64,000 nt of DNA from assembly GCA_027943335.1 (NCBI GenBank), contig BSBK01004089.1, positions 484,001 to 548,000 on the forward strand, in the 5' to 3' direction. Of this stretch, positions 1-9,744 are shown in pieces. The number at the start of each line of letters is the position of its first letter. Positions within the stretch are counted from its first letter, which is position 1. The DNA is from Chamaecyparis obtusa. Taxonomy: Eukaryota > Streptophyta > Pinopsida > Cupressales > Cupressaceae. Made by a program: the position numbers and the translations under genes. Under the pieces are notes generated by a model that was not told where the DNA came from, made no database searches, and worked only from the letters and a program-made list of their open reading frames with translations.

Positions 1-2600
1 AACACCAGAATGATATGAATCTTGATGAATCTGATATACCCCAAGCAATGTGCCCCAATTGACGAGGACTTTTTGATGAATCAGTAACTAGACGTGGTTG
101 TTGTCTTGATCACTAAAGAAAATTTTGATTGACAGATTTGATTAAGAATGTGTAATACCATGCCCCCTTCAGGATGAAAATCAAAATCTGGCAAGAAAGC
201 CAACTTGAAATGGTTTAGAGGTGATGTAATCAATTTGGGAAGTGGTTATGCACGTCTAGAGACATGTTCTGCATCATTTGGAGGTCATGTTGACCAAGTT
301 TGAGTAGGTTTGACCATGAGTTGACCATGGTTGACCAAATTGGAATTTTGATAGTTTGATGTTAGATAATCAGTTAATTTGATTACTAGATTCCATTGAT
401 GTTTTGAAGGTCGATTATGCAAGCAGTCGGCCATCCGAGGTCATCAAATTTTAAATCATGATTTTGACAAAGTAAACAATCTCAAATTTTGATTTTGATC
501 CCAAAAATGGGTTCAGAATGTTGAAATTTGCCAGGGGTGTAATTTTTACGCAAAACGGAGTACTTTGAAAAATTAGGTCAAAACCTATATAAGGCCCAAA
601 AGGGTCATTTTCAAATTATTATCATCATTGACTTTTTCAAACCTTGTGGAGCCCTCTAATCGAAAATGAAGGTTCATGTCTCCTTGCACCAATTTGAACA
701 TAGTCAATGGTACTAGCGACCACCACAATATGGGAATCTGATAAGTGGACCTTTGTGCCTCTCTATGAATTCAAAATTTGCATCCTTTTATGCTTTTTAG
801 GATTTTCTAGACGTTTTTAGAAATTTTTAATTTTTGTCCCATGGTAACTCATACGACAGTCCATTTGGACTTGTACAAGTTTCCAAGTCAAATTTGATTC
901 TCATATCAGATATATGTGTAACTCGTATGAGAGTCTCTGACGGAGCTAGGGCCCCACGTGCTGATCCACCACCAAATCCACCTACTAGAGGAGGAGTTGC
1001 CCCTGATGCTGAGGACCAGGCAGATAGCTAATCTGTCATATTCCTCTGTTTTTGTCTTTTTGATGATACCTCATAGCTCATTGTAGCTCATTCTTTTGTA
1101 TACAGTTCCATTAGTGCACCCCATTGTACTCTGATATTCTGATATATATATGAGATCAATTTTTGGTTGTGACTTCATATGCACTTGCCATTTTTTATTT
1201 ATGATGTACTATCATGTGATGCAAATGGATGGAATGCTTCTTTTATTATGAAATGTATGGATTATGTAATGAATTTTTCCTTTCAAATGTATGGATATGC
1301 AATGTAATGATAGATAGTAGATGAATAAATGCACATGTATGTAATGGATTCATGAAATGATTTATCATATGCAATGTAAATGCAGCGATACACAAGATAT
1401 GTTTTTGCAAGTATTTGAAGAAGACAAGTTCTCAGTCATTGTCAAAATGGATGTGTAACCCAAAATGATGACTTCTTGCTAATTATTTTAGGGGACTTTT
1501 ATATGATGCTCAGTCCTTGTGTTGTGTTTAGTGTTAATTTGGAGAATTCAAGCATTGATTGATACTCAAGTCATGAGAAATGTAACCATGCAAAGTGCAA
1601 AATAAAAAATGAAATACAAGACCTAGGACTTAGTCATTGATCATATGTCAATATTTTATCATCACTAAATATTTTTAGGTAACACTGGATAATCAATACA
1701 ATGTTCACTAGTTAGGCAACCATGAACATATGAATATTAATTTTTATTTTGATATGTCAGATTTAGATATAAGAATCAAGGCACAAAAGCTAGGATGACC
1801 TGAATATCATGTCCATTTTGATATAGAAATTTGTATAAGCATTAGAACATAAACGTTGTGATGACCTGAATATGCCTTGCAGACAAACACACCAAGCAGT
1901 TGTAGAAATCACTTTGTCTCTAATGTGAATTACCCACAATGACCGTTTATCATTCACATCCTTGGGTAGTAGCTTGTTTCACAAAAGGATTAAGAAATCA
2001 TTCAAAAAGACAATAGTTAGATCAAACTTCCTTAAAGCATCTACGTATCGATGGTCAAGGTACACATGGCCATCCAATACATGATGGAGGCACTTATAGT
2101 GGACACCAATTCAATCCATAATTTCCAAAGTTATTATATTTTCACTTACAAACAGAAGACAAATAAAAGATTATGTCCCTAGTCATCACTCTCTAAATCC
2201 TATGAAGGACATCATCGAGGAGCTCGAGGGGACAGAATATGTAGAAATTTCAATGTGAATCAGTTAGCATACAAGAATATTAAAGCAGGTTGGGGAGATG
2301 TTTTTTAGTTCATTGTTATTGTTTGTTTGTGTTGTTGTAAGATGCAAAATCCTTTCCTAGTGAGGAGACTGACTGAATGACTCAGACATAACTTTGGAAG
2401 GACCTTGACTAGATATGACTTGTCTGAAGATACTGAGGACCATAGGATATGACACTGATTGCCCCCAAGTTGAAACTTTAATAGGATACTGACACTTCTG
2501 TTGGATGGTGCTCAAAATGACTTTATTGAAAACATGATGCAAAAGCAAACCAGGAGATATGTACAAACTAAAGCATGACTGAAACATGGGAAATACCAAG
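1..2600. other. Unassigned AT-rich DNA, probably including 3' tail of element E1
   Basis: No gene is recognised. The right part (about 1,900-2,600) probably continues the untranslated 3' tail of the minus-strand element E1, because the matching tail in its relative E2 is about 1.9 kb long. I could not find E1's 3' LTR. A pyrimidine run at 166-174 reads on the minus strand as a purine tract and could mark it, leaving the LTR mostly outside the window. On the plus strand a TATA-like CTATATAAGG at 585-594, followed by a 65-codon frame at 834-1031, looks like an LTR promoter region. It matches nothing else in the window. Confidence 0.35.
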
Positions 2601-2607
2601 ATTGCGT

Positions 2608-2740
2608 TGATAGATGGAGCATTTTGATACAAGTGGCACCCGTTTGCCAGGTTTTCACCATCTTGGCAGAGATTCTATTTTTTGCTACCAAGGCACCTGT
2701 TTACCAAGTTTTTACCAAGGCACTTTTTCTTTTTCTTCTT
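2608..2740 (-). repeat. E1 3'-tail repeat, shared with E2
   Basis: Read on the minus strand, this stretch has two copies of a motif like CTTGGTAAAAACTTGG... and ...GATGGTGAAAACCTGGC, each followed by GGTGCC or a similar block and a spacer with A runs. The same motif, GTGAAAACCTAGAAAC plus a GGCGCCTTGGTAG block, is repeated three times at 18,629-18,845 in E2, just after its pol. It therefore marks the family's 3' noncoding region and helps show that E1 and E2 are related. Confidence 0.7.
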
Positions 2741-2840
2741 TTTTTTTATATATATTTTTCATCTTTTCCATTTTTTTGTATTTTTGTAGTTTTCTGATTT
2801 TTATGCTTTTTTCAGGACATTTTACCATAGACTGAATGCC

Positions 2841-4000
2841 TTAGGTGTAGAATTTCTTCAGATGGAGAATGTTGCTTGGTTCTTGGAGCTGTTCTCCTTC
2901 AATCATTGAGAGTTGATAGGCTCCAAAGCCAAAATTAGCAGTGACAACAAAGGGACCCAGCCAATTGGGTTCAAACTTCTACTTGCATTCTCTATGGGAT
3001 TGATTTTTAGTATTCTCTCTGAAGACTAGATCGCCAACCTAAAATTATCTATGTCTAACTTTCTTGTTGTACCCTCTAGACATTCTTTTCTGATATACTC
3101 TGAGATGATCATACACAGCTTGTCTGTGCTCATCTAGTAGTTCAAGTTCTTGTAACCTAGACACTCTATAATCATCATCAGTTATTAGACCATGCATTCT
3201 GATTCATAGTGATGGGATTTCAACCTCAATAGGCAGTATTGCTTCAGCCCCATATACCAAAGAAAAAGGAGTAGCCCTAGTGGGCATTCTAATACTTTTA
3301 TGTATGCCCAAAGAGATGGATTTATCATCAGGTGCCAGTCTCTTCTTGTCTTGTTGACTGTACGATGCAATATTTTCAGTAAGTTCTTGTTGGATGCCTC
3401 ATCTTGTCCATTCCTTTGAGGGTAGTAAATGGATGACCAATGTTGAGTGATCTTAAATTTAGAGCATAAGGATTCTAGGTCCTTGTTCTTGAATTGGTCT
3501 CCATTATCTGTGATGATGGAGTGCAGGATACCATACCGATAAATGATGTAATTCAAGATGAACATTGAGATTTGTTTTTTGGTTGCTTGTGTCAAAGGCA
3601 GTGCTTCTACCCATTTTGTGAAGTAATTTATTGATGTGATGATATGGGTGTGACCATTTGATGAATGTGGATAAATAGCTCCTATGAGATCAAATTCCCA
3701 TTATTGAAAAGGCCATTGTGTTGTAAAGGGAATCAAATCTCTCCTTGGAGCATGAATCAAGTTTCCATGGACTAGACATTTTTGACAATTCTTAGAATAT
3801 TTTATGGCCTCTTTTTCCATTTCTGGCCAATAGTACTCATCCCTAATGAGTTTTAGAGCTAGTGTTAAACCATTGGAATGTGATCCACAAATACCTTCAT
3901 GGACGTCCTCTAATGTGCGTTGAGATTCTTCATGTTCTAAACACCTAAGAAGTGTACCATCTAGACTCTGTTTGTATAGATCATTACCAATAATGACATA
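2841..4000 (-). pseudogene. E1 integrase (degenerate)
   Basis: This is the integrase region of the E1 pol gene. In life it would join element cDNA to chromosomal DNA. In order, it contains a Cys pair of the zinc-binding domain (CVKCQKC, near 3,780-3,800), the catalytic core with the first Asp in WEFDLIG (about 3,690), the second Asp in ITDNG (3,505-3,520), and the Glu in QDEASN (about 3,400). A C-terminal segment with the GPF-like motif NWLGPF (about 2,960) ends in a stop at 2,841. The three acidic catalytic residues are still present, unlike in E2. Several in-frame stops break the gene, for instance before WEFDLIG. The clearest open stretch is 3,185-3,595. Confidence 0.85.
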
Positions 4001-4066
4001 CCATGATGTGTTTCAGATAAGGTAATGTTTTTCATGATGATTAAAGGAATCAGGAATTATTTGGTC

Positions 4067-4640
4067 TCAAAGGTAGGAATATAGGTGTTGGTAGTGAGAG
4101 GAATCATGACCTACAATAGTGCAGATCATGCGGGTTTCTGGAAAATCATAGGCAAGGAATGGCAGTGCTTCCACCAAGAACTTGTAGCATAGCTCATGTT
4201 CTAGTTGTTGTAGTAAATATGATAGCATTGCCATAGCATCAGCACCCTTGTTCTCCATTCTAGGAATCTATTCAAACATGATAGATATGAAGTATTTCTT
4301 TAAGTCATCTACCATGTGTTTGTATGGAACAAGTTTCTCATCTTTCGTTTGATACACATCATTGACTTGGTGTATGACCAGTTGTGAGTCTCCATAAATA
4401 TGTAATTCTATTACTCTCCATTCTAGTGCTATCTTCATACTATTTATTAAAGCTTCATACTCAGCTATGTTGTTGATACAAGGGAATTTGATTCTGGATT
4501 CTTTTGGAATGGAGTAACCTTGAAGTGTGATAAATAGTATACCAACTCCAGATCCATTCTATGTGTAGGATCCATCAAAGACTAATTGCCACATTCTAGA
4601 AGATAGGTGCATAATAGAGGAATTAGGAAATTCCATTTGC
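4067..4640 (-). pseudogene. E1 second (archaeal-type-like) RNase H
   Basis: On the minus strand this reads as a second RNase H domain, downstream of the one attached to the RT. It starts at MWQLVFDGSY (about 4,595), continues through GSGVGIL, then NNIAEYEALI with the catalytic Glu (about 4,445-4,475), ALEW, YGDSQLVI with an Asp (about 4,385-4,405), and ENKGADAMA with the last Asp (about 4,230). A second RNase H after the RT-linked copy is a known feature of Tat-lineage gypsy elements. One or more stops (for example after SYT and before IPRMENKG) make it nonfunctional. It continues into the linker to integrase. Confidence 0.75.
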
Positions 4641-5100
4641 ATTGGTTGATCATCGAACATTGGTGCTTCAACTAACTAATCTGCAATGACTTGTCCTTTG
4701 ATAGCTTTTCTCTCAACATACTCTATGTCAAATTCACTCAATAGCGTGACCCATTTTTCTAGCCTAACTGTGAGGACATCTTTTCTCAATAAGTACTTCA
4801 GTGGATCAATCTTTTCTATTAATTGTGTAGTATGAGCTAACATGTAGTGTCTCATCTTTTATGATGCAAAGATGATAGCTAGACATTCTTTTTCTATCAT
4901 GGAATAGTTCTTCTCATAAGTTACTAGTGTTCTGTTGATGTAGTAGATAGCTCTCTCCTTCTTGTTTTCATCATGTTGTGCTAGTAATTCCCTAACCGGT
5001 GATGTATCTGTCGTAGAGACATATAATATCAATGGCTTCCCTTAAATAGGAGGCATGAAAATAGGAGGATTTTCCAAATATTTCTTGCTATGATTGAAGT
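4641..5100 (-). pseudogene. E1 RT-linked RNase H and connection
   Basis: Minus-strand frames read VRELLAQHDENKKERAIYYI, then a segment beginning TLVTYEKNYSMIEKECLAI, then HYMLAHTTQLIEKIDPLKYL. This is the Ty3/gypsy connection and RNase H region that follows the RT thumb. The usual catalytic Asp in a ...D.S... context is weak here, and a stop follows the EKECLAIIFA stretch. That fits the known degeneration of this first RNase H where a second one exists. Confidence 0.7.
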
Positions 5101-5904
5101 TCTTTTCTCATTCCTCACTCCATGAGAAGGTCACACCTTTATGTAATATTTTTGTGAAAGTTGTGATATCTTAGCTAGCTAAGATATGAAGCGTCTGATT
5201 GATTGTACCCTTCCTTGTAAGGTCCTCATTTGACTGGTGTTTTTAAGAGGTTGCATCTCCATGATTTCTTTAACTTTTGCTAGATCTACTTCAATTCCTT
5301 TCTTTGAAACAATGTATCCTAGAAGTTTTCCTGAAGTGACACCAAAGGCACATTTCTTAGGGTTCAAGCTAAGACTAAAATTTTCCATTTTGTCTAGTAT
5401 TTTACTCAAGTTTGCTAGATGTTCAGATCTCATCATTAATTTAGCTAAGGTGTCATCAACATAGTCCTCCATAGTTTGATGCATCATATCATGGAAGATA
5501 GATGTCATGGCTCATTGATATGTAGCACCAGCATTCTTAAGACCAAATGGAATGACGTTCCAGTAGAAATTACCCCATGTACAAGTAAAAAAAAAATTCT
5601 CTTGATCTTCTCAAGCAATCTTGATTTGGTTGTATCCAGAGAAACCATCCATTAAAGAGTACATTTCAAAGCCCGCAGTCATGTCCACTATCATATCGAT
5701 GTTTGGTAGTCGAAAGTCATCATTAGGGCATGCTTTGTTTACATCTCTAAATTTTGTGCATACTCTTATAGATTTGTTTGGTTTTGAAACTGGAACTATG
5801 TTTGAGATCCACTCTGCATAATCTATGACTTGCATAAATTTGGCTTTTAGTAACTTTTCTAGCTCAGCTTTGCTAGGAGTGCAATATGACGATGCATCTT
5901 TCAC
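5101..5904 (-). pseudogene. E1 reverse transcriptase (degenerate)
   Basis: Two minus-strand open stretches carry the reverse transcriptase. The first (5,611-5,904) has the fingers and early palm: NIVPVSKPNKSIRVC, then DVNKACPNDDFRLPNID, then MDGFSGYNQI with the first catalytic Asp. The second (5,179-5,508) has the catalytic motif YVDD (about 5,455-5,466), followed by LNPKKCAFGV and LLGYIVSKKGIEV. About 100 bases between them are out of frame, with an A-rich slip near 5,587-5,597. The motif order is intact, so the RT was lost through small mutations. In the related E2 the whole RT is absent. Confidence 0.9.
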
Positions 5905-5909
5905 AACTT

Positions 5910-7660
5910 CTATTTAACAGGTTTGATTCCTAGAGTTATAGAAAGATGATACATGATGAGATCAGGATCTAACCCTGGCATATCTAAATATTTCCATGCA
6001 AAGTTGATTTTCTTTTCTATTGAGAATTTTGTAAATGCTTTCTTTTCTTCATCAGACAGAGATTGAGCTACATGAATCAACTGTGGTTCTTCTGTGGTAC
6101 CAAAATTGATAGATAGAGTTGGCTCTATCAATACTGGAGATTTATCCTATAAATGACTCAGAAGGACATCAAATATCTCATCCTTAGGCACCTCAGAGAG
6201 GTTTTCACCTTTGGGTACATCTTTTGTTTTTACTATTTTAGGTTCTAAGACTACCATGTCATAGTGGTTTTCACCCTCAAAACTCCTTTTCTTTTTACTT
6301 TTGTTCTTTTGACTAAGATATTTGATATCTGACTCTGTCATACTGACGCTAGGTTCACTAATGGAAGTCATCATGGGTTCTACTGCATTTAGGTAGCAGG
6401 AAAGATCATAGTCTGTTTGGAAGGTATGGATGTCTTGGTTAGGATCCTTGGATGTTTGGTCAATAAGCTCAGGATGTTGGATAGTAAGCTCTGGAAAGGA
6501 TTGGTTGATCATGTTTACATATATGGTATTGTCATCATTAGTCATGATCTGACTCATGAATTTGAAGGTGATATTACTACTCAAGATATTTAGTTTGTTA
6601 GTCATCTCAACATCATTATAGGACCCATAGTTGGTGATAAGTGAATCAGATCCACAAGGTTTGTCATTTCATTCTAGACTCACGTTGAGCGTAGGTGTGT
6701 ATTGGTTAATGACATCGATATGTTATTCTATGATAAGCTCATCTTCTTCTGGATTAATTCCCCATTCATAGTCATTTGATTCTTCATCTGGATCTCTGGG
6801 AAAATTAAGAATATGTGTGAAATCAGGATGAATTCCCCAAGCAGGATTTCCTTTAGAGTCTGAGCAGAACTCATATTCATGGGAGCCTATCTCAGAATCA
6901 CTATTGTATCCCAAATGTTCAGCTATTGTGATTGGTTCACTTTCTTTGTTTTTATCAGCCGGTTCTTCTATGACGACTGTCTCTTGTTCAGTAGTAGGTT
7001 CTTGTGTATCTACTACATTGATTATTTTAGGTTCATTTTCCTCCTTGAGAATGCCTAAGATGTTTTAAGGAATGCGTTTGTAGGGGAAAACATATGTAGC
7101 ATCAGAGTCATCACTATCTTCTTGGTGTGTTTCCTCTTCTTCAGTTTTATCCATTTATGGTTCTATATGTTCTATCACATGAGAAGAGTTTCCACTGAGA
7201 TGGAAAGGTTTCTTCTGTTAACCTAGACCTGTAGTATCCTTGTTTGTCTGGCCATAGTGTGCAATGGGTGATATAAGACCTTTACCTCATGTTCCCAGAG
7301 GTCCTTTTCTAGTATATCCCATTTTAGTCATCAATTTGTGTCCTCATCCATATGATTTTGAAGAAACTATAGGTGTTTTAGAGTCACATTTTTTAATTGT
7401 CTAGGATTGAGACTCATCCTTGTATAACCAAGAAAGCACAACTTCCTCTTCATCAAATTCTTGTTTTGATAAAAAAAATTTGTGATAAAGCTTCTGTTAA
7501 ATATAACCTGAGGTTCTTTAGTTGATAGTCTTGTTTTCTCATAAGGTTGCCCATAAGACTTCAGCAAAAGGGGGAGAGATGTGAGAGATAGGACTGGTTC
7601 CATAGAATATTCTTCCATGCCTTTATTTTTTATCTTGACTCCTTTTGATAGGTCTTCCAT
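5910..7660 (-). pseudogene. E1 acidic linker between protease and RT
   Basis: Between protease and RT lies a long acidic, low-similarity region, read on the minus strand in pieces (6,723-6,914; 6,147-6,605; 5,910-6,131). Phrases such as SVSMTESDIKYLSQKNKSKK and VPKGENLSEVPKDE align by eye to E2's TSMTEPDIKYLSHKIKIK and VSKGENLSKVPKDE. The piece at 5,910-6,131, containing SLSDEEKKAFTKF and then KYLDMPGLDPDLIMYHL, is the usual lead-in to the gypsy RT. No enzyme motif is seen in the acidic part and its role is unknown to me. Several stops interrupt it. Confidence 0.7.
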
Positions 7661-7849
7661 TTTAGAGGTAGATGCTATGTCTATTTGTTTTGTGGAAGAC
7701 TCTCTATTATGAGGAACCAGTTTATCTGCACTTTCTTTTAAGGTGTTGCAAGATGCTGATGTGTCTTTAGGTATAGTGACCTCTACTCCATCATAGGGAA
7801 ATTTTAGACACTAATGGTACATTGATGGAATATCTTGCATCTCATCTTT

Positions 7850-8134
7850 TTAGGGCTTTCCTAGAAGAATGTTATAGCGTAGTGGAAGATCTAGTACTTT
7901 ATAGGTGATATCTTTGATGACAAGTCCAGTTCTGATAGGTAACATAATGACTCCTTTGGAATTTCTTTCTTGTTCATCATATGCTTTTACGGTTATCTTC
8001 TTTTTAGGATCAATAGCATCTTCTGACAATCCCAGTTGTGTAACCAATAAGTAGGAACATATATTTAGACTAGTGCCTCCATCTATCAACACACGTCTGA
8101 CATGATGGTTTTGGATCAAGACTTCAATATGCAA
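7850..8134 (-). pseudogene. E1 retropepsin-like aspartic protease
   Basis: This frame has the retroviral-type aspartic protease that would process the Gag-Pol precursor. The active-site loop is VLIDGGTSLN (near 8,080-8,110), with Gly in place of the common Ser/Thr after Asp. The second half reads DLPLRYNILLGKP (7,850-7,890), the flap and C-terminal hallmark. It is homologous throughout to the E2 protease at 14,947-15,555. The frame ends at 7,850 at a stop where E2 continues with WIHDMQAV. Confidence 0.85.
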
Positions 8135-8141
8135 GGGTTGT

Positions 8142-8595
8142 TTATTTGGGAGACATGTACTGAGGAGACATCAAATGACCCACCATTGTTTGGAATCTGT
8201 CAAGATCAAGATCTTCAGGAACATTAGAACCAATCATAGCTTTGTCCAGAATTGTACAATGAGTAGGAGAGATGTGAAGCAACTCAAATATAGAGATTTT
8301 AGCATTAGTATGTTGCAGTTGCTGAATTATGTTGTATGATATCTCTTTGGACTCTTTGGAATTGGAAGATTTGGAAGTAGTCCTTTGTTTAGATGTTGAT
8401 GCAAGATTGAATGGCACCTTTTGGGCATTTGATGAACTTGAGTTTTTTCCTTGGAGATTTGTCTAAGTTTGAGATGGAGTAACTTCATTAGTAGTTTGGT
8501 TATCTCTCTCCTTTTTGACAATAGTGATGACATTTTAGTGTTTAGATAAGCCTTGTTCTACCATGTTGATAACCTCATTGTTACCAAAGTAAGTG
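8142..8595 (-). pseudogene. E1 gag C-terminal segment, cut by E2
   Basis: The minus-strand reading includes NNEVINMVEQGLSK near 8,545-8,585, then a Ser/Lys-rich stretch with SYNIIQQLQHTNAKISIFEL (8,260-8,340). E2 has the matching NVVNML and LSYNLVNQLQRTLA. The frame is interrupted at 8,595 by the E2 5' LTR. On the other side of E2, at 21,582-21,650, the same frame gives PNVGAKVNYTYFG leading into NNEVINMV. This shows directly that the gene was once continuous. Confidence 0.85.
8591..8595. repeat. Target-site duplication of E2 (left), AAGTG
   Basis: AAGTG flanks E2 here and at 21,582-21,586. Removing E2 and one copy gives ACCAAAGTAAGTGTAATTG, which reads on the minus strand as VNYTYFG in E1's gag frame. 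The first bases of the left LTR (TTCTATGCACC) differ from those of the right LTR (TGTATGCACC), so the exact LTR start is uncertain by about two bases. Confidence 0.85.
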
Positions 8596-9723
8596 TTCTA
8601 TGCACCCTAAAATGGTCACCTAGACTTTAGGCCCCCATTCATCAATTTATCAATTTCTTGAATCAATGCTTTGCAATATTTTTAATTTAAATCAATTTTC
8701 TCGATCAAATCGTAATTAATTAAATTATTTTAATATTTCCTAAGGTTTAATCATTTTATCCTAAGTTTTATTTAATTAAGAGAACATGCTCCCTTTTAAT
8801 TAAATAAAAAAATCTTTTAATTAAATAATAAAATCACTTTATCCTAAGCCACATTTAATTAAAAGAACATAGCTCTTTTAAATAAATAAAAAAATCTTTT
8901 AATTAAATAATGGAAACCACTTTGCTAAAAATAATAAATAAATAATAAAATAAAAAGAAAAAGAAAAAGACTTTTTGTCTACACATTGAATGCACACTTT
9001 CCAAGATGAGTGGAATCTCCTTTTGCCTCTTAATCTCTTCCACACATCTTTTTGCCTCTTAACCATGTCCATTGAGTTTGCCTCTTAAGAATCTTGAGCA
9101 CATGGATCAACCAAGATTTAATCTCCATCATTGCTCATTTCTTTTTGTCTCTTAATCTTGATCGTCCATTCATTTCTAAATCCTTTATAAGGAGCCCTCT
9201 CCTTCTCATTTTTATGCATGGAGATTTTAGAGATCCATATTTTATGTTATTGTTATGTAGGTTTGGAGAGCGATTTTGGAGGAGAATTTGAGCACTTGAG
9301 CTTGAATATTGAAACTTCTCTTTTCTTGTCTTCTTCTCGCATGCCTCCATGGCAATCCATTTATATTACTCTTGCATTTTCATGTGAGATTAGATTCATA
9401 TTTCCTTTCATAGAATAATCTTGCATAAGCATTTCCTTTCATAGATTAGTTTGCTTTCATGCATTGTTATCATATAGAATAGCTTTCATTTTCATTTGCA
9501 TGCATACTTGATGATCATGGAGATTAGCATTCTTATTTTTCCTCTTTGAATCTCTCATTTTATGGTGTACTTTCATGGGCACAAACTAGGTCTAAACTGA
9601 GGGCCTCCATCATAAACCCTTGCACTCCATGAATAGAGAGCTATGACTCACCATTTGAGACCTCATTCTTGAGCAATCTTGGATATAATGACTCGTAGAA
9701 CTGTGTCAATATTTTAGCACACA
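8596..9723 (+). repeat. E2 5' LTR
   Basis: This matches 20,457-21,582 almost base for base, starting at TATGCACCCTAAAATGG and ending TTTTAGCACACA. It is AT-rich in the first half, with TTTAATTAAATAA blocks. A TATA box lies at 9,183-9,190 within CTTTATAAGGAGCCC, so transcription probably starts about 30 bases further on. The remaining 500 bases or so are the R/U5 part. Confidence 0.95.
9183..9190 (+). promoter_or_regulatory. TATA box of E2 5' LTR
   Basis: CTTTATAAGGAGCC is also present in the 3' LTR at 21,045-21,052. It is the only well-formed TATA motif in the GC-richer middle of the LTR, upstream of the likely start of R. Confidence 0.6.
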
Positions 9724-9727
9724 TTTT

Positions 9728-9744
9728 TGGTGCCCACCATGGGG
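9728..9744 (+). promoter_or_regulatory. E2 primer-binding-site-like sequence
   Basis: TGGTGCCCACCATGGGG begins four bases after the LTR end. It closely resembles the TGGCGCCCACCGTGGGG junction found just inside the 5' LTR of many plant Tat/Athila-type gypsy elements. The position fits a minus-strand DNA primer site. I do not assign a tRNA with confidence. Confidence 0.6.

Larger units (their letters stand above)
2600..8595 (-). mobile_element. E1: Tat/Ogre-like Ty3/gypsy retrotransposon, pol and part of gag
   Basis: This is a degenerate LTR retrotransposon read on the minus strand. Going from high to low coordinates, the order is gag C-terminus, aspartic protease, acidic linker, reverse transcriptase, two RNase H-like regions, integrase, then a noncoding tail. 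That order (PR-RT-RH-IN) is Ty3/gypsy. The protease style (LIDGG, LLGKP) and the second RNase H after the RT-linked one are known for the Tat/Ogre lineage. Stops and frameshifts occur in every domain, so the copy is dead. Its gag is broken at 8,595 by insertion of E2 and continues at 21,582-21,650. Confidence 0.9.
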
